The notes beneath the pieces were generated by a model. The model was not told the origin of the DNA and searched no databases. It worked only from the letters and a program-made list of their open reading frames with translations. Below are positions 9,007 through 17,593 of a DNA stretch of 64,000 bases, piece by piece. The translations under genes were made by a program, and so were the position numbers. Source of the stretch: Burkholderiales bacterium (GTDB taxonomy: Bacteria; Pseudomonadota; Gammaproteobacteria; Burkholderiales; Nitrosomonadaceae); NCBI GenBank assembly GCA_024235795.1, contig JACKLR010000003.1, forward strand, positions 943,525-1,007,524, given 5' to 3'. Position 1 is the stretch's first letter. The number at the start of each line of letters is the position of its first letter.

Positions 9007-9195
9007 TTGATATCATTCCTCCCTTTTGAATTCAATGATAGCATGAAAGCAAGAGTGATATCGTTTCTTTCGTGCTATGTATAAAATACACTTTTTAGGA
9101 AGCTGTTCTGTGTAAATTATTTTGGGGCGGCAAGTTGATACTTGCTGTGTAACGTAACTGCATTTATTACTTAAATCTAGAAATCCCTACAACAT

Positions 9196-9444
9196 TCATG
9201 CTTTAAATTTTTTTATGGCAGCATCAACTCTATCGCTTGAATGGAACCGTGCATTTTTTCCTAAGGCAATAACTTGGCGTTCTTGAATATTTTTTGTTTG
9301 CCAATCGTAAATATCCAGATAGTGATCAATAGCCTGATTAACCAACCAACTCGGAGAGCGATCCAAACTATTTGCAATAGCGTCCAATTTTTCTTGTTTT
9401 TCTGGTGTCACTGATATGCTCAAGCGTTTTGTTTCACTCGCCAT
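9196..9444 (-). CDS. orphan CopG/ParD-like ribbon-helix-helix antitoxin
   Basis: The 82-residue product contains KRLSISVTPEKQEKLDAIA and a second helix, PSWLVNQAIDHYL, which match the RHH antitoxin fold. No toxin gene follows within the next 100 bp on this strand, where the partner would be expected. It may be a solitary repressor or the survivor of a broken pair. Confidence 0.7.
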   Translation of the reverse strand: MASETKRLSISVTPEKQEKLDAIANSLDRSPSWLVNQAIDHYLDIYDWQTKNIQERQVIALGKNARFHSSDRVDAAIKKFKA

Positions 9445-9481
9445 TTCTAATTCCTTAATCGAAAGTAACCAAAAATTAAGG

Positions 9482-9665
9482 CTATGTCATCATTAATTGC
9501 TGATCGTTATTCAATTTCAAGGCAATCGATAAAATTGACCGAGGCAACAAGGATGTAGTTTGGCGCTCAATCATTCTTCTCCATCCGAGATAATTCTTCA
9601 GATATTGCGTAGCAACACCGTGAAATTTCGCATCCATTGTTTAAGACGACTGCCATAGGCATTAA
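9482..9665 (-). pseudogene. C-terminal part of an ISXO2-like (IS1595) transposase
   Basis: It continues the protein fragment at 15983-16163 across the large nested insertion: NAYGSRLKQWM, then, after a one-base deletion, HGVATQYLKNYLGWRRMIER and an end at TAG 9482. The deletion and the missing N-terminus make this a decayed gene. Confidence 0.75.
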
Positions 9666-10038
9666 GAAGTCGTCTGGGCAAAAACATGTTATTTATCATA
9701 GAATACAGATTTTAATATAAAGTTACTTATTAAGATAATGTATGACAGTGATGTTTCTGATGAAGAATGGGAATTAATCAAGCATTTTTTTGATCCGGTT
9801 GCATATTCCGGCCCAACTTGAACACCTATTCTGGCTCAACGTGAACAAGAATTCTGGTCGAATGTGAACAGCCATTCCGGTTGAAGATGAACATTTTCAC
9901 TGATTTTCCGGAATTGGCGTTCAACATGCCGGAATCGTTGTTCAATATGGCCGGAATTTTTTCAACGCATTGTTTTAATTTAGTTTGCTAAGCTGTCTGC
10001 CTTTTGGGAGGCAGACGTTGGCAGCCAGGAGAATAACA

Positions 10039-11559
10039 ATGCGCAATATTAGAGAAGTTTTACGCTTACGACTGTGTGCCAGTTTGAAGTACCGGCAAAT
10101 CAGTCAAAGCACGAAAGTGAGTATGGGCAGCATCAAGAAGCTGCTGTCGCGTGCGGAGGAACTGGGCCTGTCCTGGCCTTTGCCTGATGATCTGGACGAT
10201 GCCGACCTGGCTCGTCTGTTTTATCCATCGTCTGACACCACGGTATCATCACGGTATATCAAGCCTGACTGGTCAGTCGTTCATCAGGAGCTCAAACGCA
10301 AAGGCATGACTAAGCAGTTGCTGTGGGAAGAATACACGGCCGCTCACCCCAACCGCTGTTACAGTTACTCGCAATACTGCGACCGTTACCGTCGCTGGTT
10401 GAAAAAGCAAAAACGTTCCATGCGCCAGATACACAAAGCCGGTGAAAAATGCTTTGTCGATTATTGTGGACAAACCGTGCCAATCATTGATGCGGCTAGT
10501 GGTGAAATCCGCCAGGCTCAGATTTTTGTCGGTACACTTGGAGCATCCAACTATACCTACGCTGAAGCCACGTATAGCCAGACCTTACCTGAATGGTTGG
10601 CCAGTCAGAGCCGTATGCTGGAATTCTTTGGCGGCTGCCCTGAAATCATTGTGCCCGACAATTTGAAATCCGGTGTCAGCAAATGCTGCCGCTATGATCC
10701 TGACTTGAATCCTAGCTACCAGCAATGGGCTGCCCATTACCAGGTCGCAGTCATTCCGGCACGGCCTTACAAACCCAAAGACAAGGCAAAGGTTGAAGTG
10801 GGTGTGCAGATTGTTGAACGCTGGATACTGGCAAAGCTGCGCAGACAAACTTTCTTTAGCCTAGCCGAACTCAATCGCTGCATTGCCAGTCTGCTCGATG
10901 ATTTAAACCATAGGCCTTTCAAACAATTGCCCGGCAACCGCCAACAGGCTTTTGAACAACTCGACAAACCGGCCTTGCAACCATTGCCAACTAAGTCCTA
11001 TACCTATGTTGATATCAAAACCGTCAAGGTCAATATCGATTACCATATTCAGTACCGGCAACACCAATACTCGGTGCCACACCAGTATGTGGGCGAATGT
11101 CTACAGCTGCACGCCAGTGAAACGCTGGTCTGCCTGTTCTTTAATGGGCGATCAATTGCGTCACATCCTGGGGCGCATCGTCCAGGCACCACAACGTTAC
11201 CGGCACATATGCCAGTCCGGCATCAGAAACACCAGCAATGGACACCGGGACGGTTAAAAAACTGGGCCAAAGATATCGGCAACGAAGTACTGGCCTGGGT
11301 AGATTACCAGCTCAGCAGCAAAGCGCACCCTGAGCAGGCTTATCGTGTCTGTCTGGGTTTGCTCAATCTCAGCCGGGAATATCCACCGGATCGTCTGGAT
11401 AAAGCTTGCAAAATCGCCAATGCCCAGCAGCTTTACCGGCTCAAGCAGATTAAATCCATCCTGCAAAGCAACCGCGACCAATTACCACAACAACTGGATA
11501 TCGATATTCAATTGCCACAGGTCCATGAAAATATCCGCGGCCCCAGGGACTACCATTAA
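10039..11559 (+). CDS. istA: IS21-family transposase IstA (copy 2)
   Basis: The protein starts MRNIREVLRLRLCASLKYRQ with a clear AGGAG upstream; longer in-frame starts look unlikely. The DDE core includes KCFVDYCGQTVPI, EIIVPDNLKSG and KDKAKVEVGVQ. At 506 residues it is complete. It belongs to a different IS21 subgroup from the copy at 6095, with low similarity to it. Confidence 0.9.
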   Translation: MRNIREVLRLRLCASLKYRQISQSTKVSMGSIKKLLSRAEELGLSWPLPDDLDDADLARLFYPSSDTTVSSRYIKPDWSVVHQELKRKGMTKQLLWEEYTAAHPNRCYSYSQYCDRYRRWLKKQKRSMRQIHKAGEKCFVDYCGQTVPIIDAASGEIRQAQIFVGTLGASNYTYAEATYSQTLPEWLASQSRMLEFFGGCPEIIVPDNLKSGVSKCCRYDPDLNPSYQQWAAHYQVAVIPARPYKPKDKAKVEVGVQIVERWILAKLRRQTFFSLAELNRCIASLLDDLNHRPFKQLPGNRQQAFEQLDKPALQPLPTKSYTYVDIKTVKVNIDYHIQYRQHQYSVPHQYVGECLQLHASETLVCLFFNGRSIASHPGAHRPGTTTLPAHMPVRHQKHQQWTPGRLKNWAKDIGNEVLAWVDYQLSSKAHPEQAYRVCLGLLNLSREYPPDRLDKACKIANAQQLYRLKQIKSILQSNRDQLPQQLDIDIQLPQVHENIRGPRDYH

Positions 11560-11571
11560 CAGGACGGCATC

Positions 11572-12342
11572 ATGACTCATACACAGGCTTTACAACAACT
11601 GCGCCAGTTAAAACTCTCTGGCATGGCCATTGCTCTGGTGCGTCAATTGGAACAAACCGGCACCTATGACAATCTGCCATTTACCGAACGCCTGCAACTG
11701 CTGCTTGACGAAGAAAACCTCACGCGCACAAACCGCAAGCAAGACCGCTTGGTTCGCCAGGCTCACTTTAAACTCAAAGCCAACGTGCAAGATATCGACT
11801 ACCAGCATCCGCGTAATATTACCCAGTCACAGATCGCTCAACTAGCCCAGGCTGACTGGATTGAAAAGGGACAAAACCTATTGATCACCGGCCCTTGTGG
11901 CAGCGGCAAAACCTATCTGGCCTGCGCCATCGGACACAATGCTTGTCTGCACGAAATTACCGTTCGATATTACCGCCTGTCGCGCTTAATGCTGATGCTG
12001 ACACAAGCCAAGGCCGATGGCTCTTATCACAAACAACTGAAACTATTGGCGAAGCTACAATTGCTGATCATAGATGACTGGGGACTCGAACCCTTAAAGC
12101 CCGCACATCGCAATGATCTGTTGGAAATTATGGATGACCGCCACGGCGCCACATCCACAATGCTCATCAGTCAGTTGCCTACCGATCAATGGTATAGCGG
12201 TATCGGTGACAACACACTTGCCGATGCCATTCTTGATAGATTAATGCATAACGCACACCGACTACAACTGAAAGGAGAATCTATGCGAAAACGAAATATA
12301 CTCACCACACTTCAAATTTCGGCACTCAAGTGCAATCGATAA
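11572..12342 (+). CDS. istB: IS21-family helper ATPase IstB (copy 2), 3' end altered
   Basis: The AAA+ domain has Walker A GPCGSGKTY and Walker B LLIIDDWGLEPL. The last few residues (ALKCNR) are encoded by the end of the IS630 element inserted at about 12329, so the natural C-terminus is replaced by a short tail. The conserved domain is intact. Confidence 0.88.
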   Translation: MTHTQALQQLRQLKLSGMAIALVRQLEQTGTYDNLPFTERLQLLLDEENLTRTNRKQDRLVRQAHFKLKANVQDIDYQHPRNITQSQIAQLAQADWIEKGQNLLITGPCGSGKTYLACAIGHNACLHEITVRYYRLSRLMLMLTQAKADGSYHKQLKLLAKLQLLIIDDWGLEPLKPAHRNDLLEIMDDRHGATSTMLISQLPTDQWYSGIGDNTLADAILDRLMHNAHRLQLKGESMRKRNILTTLQISALKCNR

Positions 12343-12961
12343 TCTGAAAATTATCGGTCAACAAGGAACGTAACGATTCTTTATAGCACTCTGGGGAGGC
12401 AAAAAAATCATCACAAGCTTGCTTGAACTGAGTAAAGGTTTCATAGTACTTGCCATATAGGATTTCCTTCTTGAAGAACCGCCAAAAACGTTCAATCAGG
12501 TTTAGATTAGGTGCATATGGCGGCAAGAAGATTAATTCGATCTTTGAACCTAACAAGTAATCGGTGACGATCTGTGAACGGTAATAACGGGCATTATCGC
12601 AGATGACGTAAATACGGGTAGCAGCAGGATGTTGTTGCTCGATCTGTTGTAACAACTCTACCGTTGATTGCGCATTGATAGTGTCATCATAACGGATGAT
12701 CGGATAGAGTCCGGCGCAATCGATGGCTCCGTTGATATTGATACGCTGCCGCCCCGTGTTGCTGCGAATTCCATGTTCCTGGCCACGCTTGATCCAGCCA
12801 TATCCCGCGATCGGGTTATGGTGCGGATGTGTGGCATCCATGAAATAAATTGGATCATCAGGTGCTTTTTCTGCTTTCAGGTTTTGATAGCGTTCAACAA
12901 AATCCCTTTGCTGATCAGCGTTGGCTTTGCCCGGAATCAACTTGGGCTTTTTGTATACGTA

Positions 12962-14673
12962 GAGTTCACTCAGAAATTCATCAAAGCTGCCTGTCTTGGC
13001 AAACAATAATTTCGTCTTGAAAAGAATTGATGACAGCATGCAGGTTCAATATTCCTGAGGATGGAGAAATTTGTCACCCGGCACATCATTGTAAGAGTAA
13101 ATTTCTTGAGTCGAAGAAAAACCTGCATCAGTACCAGCAGGTTCATGACCAGAAAGATGGCATTTATCCAGGCAATCGACGTATCGGCACGTCTGGCGCG
13201 GATATTGTTGAGGCGGTAGCCGTATTTACCTTGCCCGAACTTGCCTTCAATCGGAATTCGCTCCCGATATTCCTGCCGCCGCTGCGCTTTGAGTCGTTTC
13301 AGCTCATCCTGGTTTTCAGTGGTTGCTTTGGGTGGGCGTCCCAGTGGTTTGCCTGAGAAACGGATATTGCGTTTCTCCAGATAGCTGCGATTATCGCGCG
13401 ATCCATAGAGCCTGTCGGCGATAACGGCTTCAGGATAATAGCCGTAGCGTTTTTTGTAGGCTTCCACCTGACTCTGAAGATCATGCCCTTCATGACAGGC
13501 ATCCCAATGGAGTTTGTCGACATGCGCCAGTTTGTCGCCGGTCAGGCTGACGCTGATTTTTGCACCAAATTCCACCGCCTTGCCAAGCTTTCCTCTGACA
13601 ATGGGCCGCAGATGGGGCTGACTGATGCTGACTATGCGATCGTCGCAGCGTCTGACGTTGGCTTTATACATCTCGTATTGCTGATTATAGAGGTGGGGCA
13701 GTACCCAGTAACGACGTATCAGCCAGTTGGGTAACGGCAAGGGTTGACCGTAGGGACAGGCCGTCAGCATGACTTCGATGTGCTTTAAGTTTCTACGCAG
13801 GTACTGTAGTTGTTGCCGGATTGCCGCGCGTCGTTTCCTGTTGGTAGGTCGCTTTTGTTTGGCAATGTTCAAAAAAGCTTTCCTGGCGTTCTGCCGGTAG
13901 GTGCGAGGCTTCTTCGTTCGTGGTTGAGGACTGTGGGTATACAGTATATCGATGATGCGCTCACTCAGTTCCCGGGCTTCGTTGAGTAAGCCAAGGTCTG
14001 TCGGATAACGTATTGCCTGTTCTGCAACAGTCGCATCCAGAATCAATTTGCCGTGATTCTGTGGTACATCTACTTTGGCCTTGTCGGGTTCGGCATCGGT
14101 GCTTGATCGTGTACCGTTGCTGCCGTCATCATCACTATCTTTAATAACCCGCTTCGCCTTCTTGCGTTCAACCGATTCAATGACCGCTTCATGAAATTCA
14201 TCAAACACCCCTTGCCCCATGCGCTTGCGTACTTCAACCAATAGTGAAGGTGCAAAGGGCGCTTTCGATTGAAATCCTTTCAATCCAATGAAATATTGCA
14301 AGTAAGGATTTTCACGGATCTGCTCAACCGTCTCTTCATCGGATACCGATAATTTATGCTTGATAATGATTGCGCCTATGACAATACGTGCATCCTTACA
14401 GGGGCGGCCTGACGTTGCGGATAGTGTTTTGTGGTAGCTCTGCGCTAAATTATCCCATGGTATGCAATCACTGAGCCTTACCCAGCGATTATTGGGATCA
14501 AGTATCATTCCCGGCGGTGTGTCAAATCCTGGGAGGGTGGGCTGATTATGGCCTGAATAACGAATCATAGTGCACGGTTTTTGGTGGCATTTCATCAAAT
14601 TACGTGCACTATTTTACCAAATTACACCGCATTATTCAATATAATCATGTGGTTATTGTTTCTGAGTAAGCTC
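12962..14673. mobile_element. IS5/IS1182-like element, innermost of the nest
   Basis: The 15-bp ends GAGTTCACTCAGAAA and, reversed, GAGCTTACTCAGAAA bound a 1712-bp element. The palindromic 6-mer TACGTA flanks it at 12956-12961 and 14674-14679. Confidence 0.92.
12970..14568 (-). CDS. IS5/IS1182-like transposase (DUF772 type)
   Basis: The N-terminal region (PTLPGFDTPP, then RPCKDARIVIGAIIIKHKL) is the DUF772/InsH N-domain. The C-terminal half has EAVIADRLYGSRDNRSYLE and the RIPIEGKFGQGKYGY signature with the catalytic glutamate. The start could be ATG 14568 or ATG 14598. It is intact and lies cleanly between its inverted repeats, so it is the youngest insertion of the nest. Confidence 0.85.
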   Translation of the reverse strand: MIRYSGHNQPTLPGFDTPPGMILDPNNRWVRLSDCIPWDNLAQSYHKTLSATSGRPCKDARIVIGAIIIKHKLSVSDEETVEQIRENPYLQYFIGLKGFQSKAPFAPSLLVEVRKRMGQGVFDEFHEAVIESVERKKAKRVIKDSDDDGSNGTRSSTDAEPDKAKVDVPQNHGKLILDATVAEQAIRYPTDLGLLNEARELSERIIDILYTHSPQPRTKKPRTYRQNARKAFLNIAKQKRPTNRKRRAAIRQQLQYLRRNLKHIEVMLTACPYGQPLPLPNWLIRRYWVLPHLYNQQYEMYKANVRRCDDRIVSISQPHLRPIVRGKLGKAVEFGAKISVSLTGDKLAHVDKLHWDACHEGHDLQSQVEAYKKRYGYYPEAVIADRLYGSRDNRSYLEKRNIRFSGKPLGRPPKATTENQDELKRLKAQRRQEYRERIPIEGKFGQGKYGYRLNNIRARRADTSIAWINAIFLVMNLLVLMQVFLRLKKFTLTMMCRVTNFSILRNIEPACCHQFFSRRNYCLPRQAALMNF

Positions 14674-15405
14674 TACGTATCCCAATCGATGTAACAGTTG
14701 TGTCATGCCGCTTTCGCTGTATGCAACCTGCCACGTTTGTTCGACGTAATATGCGACTTCCTTCGCGGTAAGATAGAGATTCTTACTCAGATGCTGATCT
14801 AGAAACTGCAGCTGTGCTTTTGTTAGCGCAGCTTCGCTGCCACCAGCATCATTTTGCTGCAATGCAGCTAAACCGCCTTTGCGATAACGCTTAAAGTGAT
14901 TGCGGACAGTTTCACGGTCAATCAACAGCGCTTCCGCAATCTTCGTAACCGGCCACCCTTTGCCTAACAGGTAAACAGCTTTTACCCGGTCAGCATAACG
15001 TTTGTCGATAGCATGGCGATGTTCAAACTCTAAATCATCGAGTTCTTGATTGGTCAAATTGTAGTGTGAGGACATCAAGCAATTTTATTCTATTCATGAC
15101 CTTATTGCACTATGTTAAACCAAATTTTCATTCACGATTAGTATAGTTTATTGACTCAAGATGAACAAATAAAGTAAAAATACAAATCGTCATGCGTTGG
15201 AAAAATCTGTGTTCACATTGGCCCGGAATGAGTGTTCAACTTCGCCGGAATATGCACCGGTAGATAATCGAGGCGGCGCAGGTAAAAAACATGCCAAGCG
15301 AACTATTGTCAACGCCATTTTCTATCTGAATAAGACTGGAGTCCAGTGGCGACTGTTGCCCAAGGATTTTCCACCGTGGAAAACGGTTTACGATCACTAT
15401 AGCCA

Positions 15406-15963
15406 ATGGAATCACCGCGGTGTTTGGGAAAAGGTAATGGATCAATTGAATCAGCTGCATCGAAAAAAAATGGCAAAAAAGCAACGCCGAGCTACGGTTT
15501 GATTGACTCGCAAAGCGTGAAAACATCCGGTGCCAGTGAGGAGCGCGGGTTTGATGGCGGTAAGAAAACCAAAGGACGCAAACGCCATATTGTAGCGGAT
15601 ACTATGGGAAATCTTGTTCAGGTAATTGTACATGCTGCTAACATACATGATACCAAAGCCGGTTGCGATGTATTAAAGCGTGCCGTTGAGAAATATCCGA
15701 CGTTTGAAGCATTTTCAGGTGACGCTGGGTATCGAGGCACGGCTGTTGAATTTGTAGAGAATACGTTACAACTCAAATTGCATATTTCCAAAAAAATTAA
15801 AGATGCCTTTGCTGTTTTGCCAGTGCGATGGATTGTCGAGCGAACCTTTGCTTGGCTTGGGAATTTCAGGCGTTTGTCCAAAGATTATGAAATCCTCACC
15901 ACTTCCGCTGAGAATATGGTTCGTATCGCCATGATTCAAATTACAATTGCTAAATGCGTTTAA
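15406..15963 (+). CDS. IS5-family (IS427-group) transposase orfB
   Basis: This holds the DDE catalytic part: YGLIDSQSVKT, FSGDAGYRGTAVEF and RWIVERTFAWLGNFRRL. It is in the -1 frame relative to orfA. The in-frame slippery heptamer A AAA AAG at 15475-15481 is well placed to make the orfAB fusion. As its orfA is split by IS21, no active transposase should be made from this copy. Confidence 0.85.
   Translation: MESPRCLGKGNGSIESAASKKNGKKATPSYGLIDSQSVKTSGASEERGFDGGKKTKGRKRHIVADTMGNLVQVIVHAANIHDTKAGCDVLKRAVEKYPTFEAFSGDAGYRGTAVEFVENTLQLKLHISKKIKDAFAVLPVRWIVERTFAWLGNFRRLSKDYEILTTSAENMVRIAMIQITIAKCV
15475..15481 (+). promoter_or_regulatory. -1 frameshift heptamer A AAA AAG
   Basis: The heptamer is in the orfA zero frame (GCA AAA AAG), and slipping back one base enters orfB. 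A second A-run at 15463-15470 is an alternative site. Confidence 0.6.
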
Positions 15964-15982
15964 TTTTTAACCAGACAGGTTC

Positions 15983-16163
15983 TAACATTTTGTATGTGAT
16001 AAACCTTTCCGATGACACTAATTCCTGCGCTCAAATTGACTGGCCGATGTATGACATCTATTTTCCGTGCTACAGCAGCTAACGCTTTTTCACCATCTGA
16101 ACACAGTATTGCATCTTCAGCTATCAATGGTTTTAACGTAGCACCAAGGTTTTTTTGTGTCAA
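15983..16163 (-). pseudogene. middle part of an ISXO2-like (IS1595) transposase
   Basis: The frame reads GATLKPLIAEDAILCSDGEK, then HRPVNLSAG and YHIQNV, and breaks at the IS5 insertion. It continues at 9665. The N-terminal half is missing and an extra A near the left end of the fragment shifts the frame. It is the outermost, oldest layer of the nest. Confidence 0.75.
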
Positions 16164-16241
16164 TTTTCTCTAATACAGGTGATATCTTCACAATTGAAGC
16201 AGGATTTGAGGAGGTGCATATTTTCTGGTGTCGGTAAAAGT

Positions 16242-16272
16242 AAAAGCGCTGCAAATTTTTTGCAGCGCTTTT
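16242..16272. terminator. bidirectional hairpin terminator
   Basis: AAAAGCGCTGCA (16242-16253) pairs perfectly with TGCAGCGCTTTT (16261-16272), giving A/T runs on both sides. It lies 50 bp after the parE stop. Confidence 0.75.
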
Positions 16273-16319
16273 TACAAATAGCTGTTTTTAAGATAGCTAA
16301 AATATCAATGCTTCTACGC

Positions 16320-16619
16320 TCAATTGAAGTATTTGTTCAAACTTTGACCGGGGCCGACAATTCCGATGATATTCACATCGCAGTTGCTTGCAACTGTGTA
16401 AAAAACGGTATGTTTTTCATACAGGAAGCTGTGATAACCTTCCTTGATCTCATCGCGGTTTGAGCCGATCTTCGGATTATCGGCAAGCCATTGGAAGCGT
16501 TGTTCCAGCCCGAGAAGATATTTATCTCGTTGCTTTACACCCCATTTTTTCCGGGTATAGCGTCCGATTTTCTTAATATCTTCTCTGGCTCTCGGTGCAA
16601 CAATAAAACGCGACATCAA
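16320..16619 (-). CDS. parE: ParE-family toxin
   Basis: A 99-residue RelE/ParE-fold protein (RFIVAPRAREDIKKIGRYT, ERFQWLADNPKIGSNRDEI, FYTVASNCDVNIIGIVG). Family members poison DNA gyrase. The start overlaps the end of the antitoxin gene by four bases, which implies coupling. A terminator lies downstream. Confidence 0.87.
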   Translation of the reverse strand: MMSRFIVAPRAREDIKKIGRYTRKKWGVKQRDKYLLGLEQRFQWLADNPKIGSNRDEIKEGYHSFLYEKHTVFYTVASNCDVNIIGIVGPGQSLNKYFN

Positions 16620-16864
16620 TCCTCGCGATCAAGTTCCTGAATGATTTCTTCCATGGAAAAATTTTCAATGCCTTCGCCATTGGCTATCTGCTGCTCGCCT
16701 TCGGCCAGATGCACCCGCAAAGCTTGTAATTTGTTTTCCTGTTCTTCCATATGTCTCAAAGCATCGCGGACAACTTCGCTGGCTGAACCATAACGACCAC
16801 TGGCGATTTTATTTTTTATGAAAGTCTCCCAATGCTCTCCAAGCGTTAAACTTGTATTTGCCAT
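16616..16864 (-). CDS. parD: ParD-family antitoxin
   Basis: An 82-residue protein with an N-terminal ribbon-helix-helix (SLTLGEHWETFIKNKI, then SASEVVRDALRHME) and an acidic C-terminal tail that should wrap the toxin. I chose ATG 16864, since GGGG lies just upstream and the palindromic operator precedes it. A longer start at 16996 would run through that operator. Confidence 0.87.
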   Translation of the reverse strand: MANTSLTLGEHWETFIKNKIASGRYGSASEVVRDALRHMEEQENKLQALRVHLAEGEQQIANGEGIENFSMEEIIQELDRED

Positions 16865-16876
16865 TGCAAACCCCTG

Positions 16877-16903
16877 ATATTCATTCGTAATATATATGAA
16901 TAT
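16877..16903. promoter_or_regulatory. parDE operator palindrome
   Basis: ATATTCAT and ATGAATAT form inverted 8-bp arms separated by 11 bp, 13 bp upstream of parD. It fits autoregulation by the RHH antitoxin. Confidence 0.55.
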
Positions 16904-16929
16904 AGCATGATTTCGGTTATCTTCGCTAT

Positions 16930-17000
16930 AAAATAATAGGATTGCCCTGTGCGAATTACTCTTTTTACGTGACGACTGGCAAATTAAACAGATCACGACA
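16930..17000 (-). mobile_element. solo 3' end of the rve-type IS found at 698-1832
   Basis: The minus strand reads LFNLPVVT then stop, followed by about 30 bp matching the end of the element at 698-730 (CTGTGCGAATTACT shared). No other part of that IS is present. It lies between two toxin-antitoxin pairs. Confidence 0.65.
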
Positions 17001-17005
17001 CCTGG

Positions 17006-17302
17006 TTATGTTTTTTCCTTTCCAACCCAGTACTCTGGTTTTCTATGCTGGTGCGCAACGGCAATAATAATGATGTGATCTTTTTCAATAGAGTAAAGTA
17101 GTTTATACGGAAACTTGTGAAGAAGACATTTCCGGATATCGCCTCGTTCTACGGACCATGCTTCTGGATATTCTGAAATCCTTTTTGCGGCCAATTTAAT
17201 CTCTTCTCGAAACTGTTTTCCAAGTCCTTGAAATTCAATTTCGTAGTATTGGCTTGCATCATCAAGTTCTTGTTTTGCAAGTTCTGAAAATAAAACTCGC
17301 AT
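17006..17302 (-). CDS. RelE/ParE-family toxin
   Basis: A 98-residue protein (MRVLFSELAKQELDDASQYY, EEIKLAAKRISEYPEAW, YKLLYSIEKDHIIIIAVAHQHRKPEYW). The ending AVAHQHRKPEYW is typical of the RelE/ParE branch paired with TIGR02574 antitoxins. Its ATG touches the antitoxin stop. Confidence 0.87.
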   Translation of the reverse strand: MRVLFSELAKQELDDASQYYEIEFQGLGKQFREEIKLAAKRISEYPEAWSVERGDIRKCLLHKFPYKLLYSIEKDHIIIIAVAHQHRKPEYWVGKEKT

Positions 17303-17517
17303 TATTCTTTCTTGAATACTTCCTCGATAGGTATACCTTCAAGGGTGCCTGCTCGATAGGCTTTGAGTCGCTTTTCTGCCTCGTCTGCCCATATTGCGTC
17401 AAGTGAGCTATCAGGTTCATCTAAGCTCTTTATGATCCCTTCGACCACAAGAAACCTCTCGGTTGGTTTAAGCTTTAATGCTTGTTCCAGTATATCTTTG
17501 CTACTCACCAGGTTCAC
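17302..17517 (-). CDS. addiction-module antitoxin (TIGR02574/PF09720 type)
   Basis: A 71-residue acidic protein with KLKPTERFLVVEGIIKSLDEPD and WADEAEKRLKAYRAG, the usual features of this antitoxin family. It is coupled to the toxin gene that follows directly. Confidence 0.87.
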   Translation of the reverse strand: MNLVSSKDILEQALKLKPTERFLVVEGIIKSLDEPDSSLDAIWADEAEKRLKAYRAGTLEGIPIEEVFKKE

Positions 17518-17593
17518 CTCTCATTTATTAGAAACATATCGCTGGCCACGCTAGCGGTCAGTATTATTATAAGGATATTTTGTTTTTATGCCT

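Larger units (their letters stand above)
12326..15075 (-). pseudogene. IS630-family transposase split by an IS5-like element
   Basis: The N-terminal part (15075-14680) has HTH segments (VTKIAEALLIDRETVRNHFKR) and ends HRLGYV. The C-terminal part (12955-12326) resumes YKKPKLIPGKANADQQ and has the DDE motifs FMDATHPH, ICDNARYY and PNLNLIERFWR. Precise removal of the inner element and one TACGTA repeat rebuilds one IS630 protein of about 340 residues. Confidence 0.87.
12329..15111. mobile_element. IS630-family element inside IS21 copy 2
   Basis: AGTGCAAT occurs at the left edge and as ATTGCACT at the right edge. Without the inner element it would be about 1.07 kb, normal for IS630. The exact borders and the expected TA duplication are not clear, so coordinates are approximate. 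Confidence 0.6.
9800..15256. mobile_element. IS21-family insertion sequence (copy 2) carrying a nested IS630
   Basis: The inverted ends begin TGCATATTCCGGC on each strand, and several TGAACA-type repeats follow at both ends, as in IS21. The 5-bp duplication CCGGT flanks it (9795-9799 and 15257-15261). Removing the inner IS630 leaves about 2.67 kb, a normal IS21 size. Confidence 0.88.
9738..15502 (+). pseudogene. IS5-family transposase orfA, split by IS21 copy 2
   Basis: The first 19 codons (MYDSDVSDEEWELIKHFF) are at 9738-9799. The rest resumes at 15257 as PVDNRGGAGKKHAKR, continues through GVQWRLLPKDFPPWKTVYDHY and stops at 15502. CCGGT is duplicated at the two junctions. This is the N-terminal DUF4096 part of an IS427-group transposase, which is joined to orfB by -1 frameshifting. 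Confidence 0.85.
9666..15982. mobile_element. IS5-family (IS427-group) element, host of the nested IS21
   Basis: The ends GAAGTCGTCTGGGCAAAAAC and, on the other strand, GAACCTGTCTGGTTAAAAAT match at 14 of 20 positions. The trinucleotide TAA lies outside each end (9663-9665, 15983-15985) and fits the ISXO2 reading frame as a target duplication. It contains IS21, IS630 and IS5-like elements one inside another. Confidence 0.8.

Noticed and set aside
12668..13009. Plus-strand frame of 113 codons
   Set aside because: It runs antisense to the IS630 and IS5-like transposase genes.
12329..15111. Exact IS630 borders with TA duplication
   Set aside because: The left edge reads CTCA before AGTGCAAT rather than TA, so I give only approximate limits.
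16155..16463. Plus-strand frame of 102 codons near parE
   Set aside because: It crosses the strong terminator hairpin and is antisense to parE.
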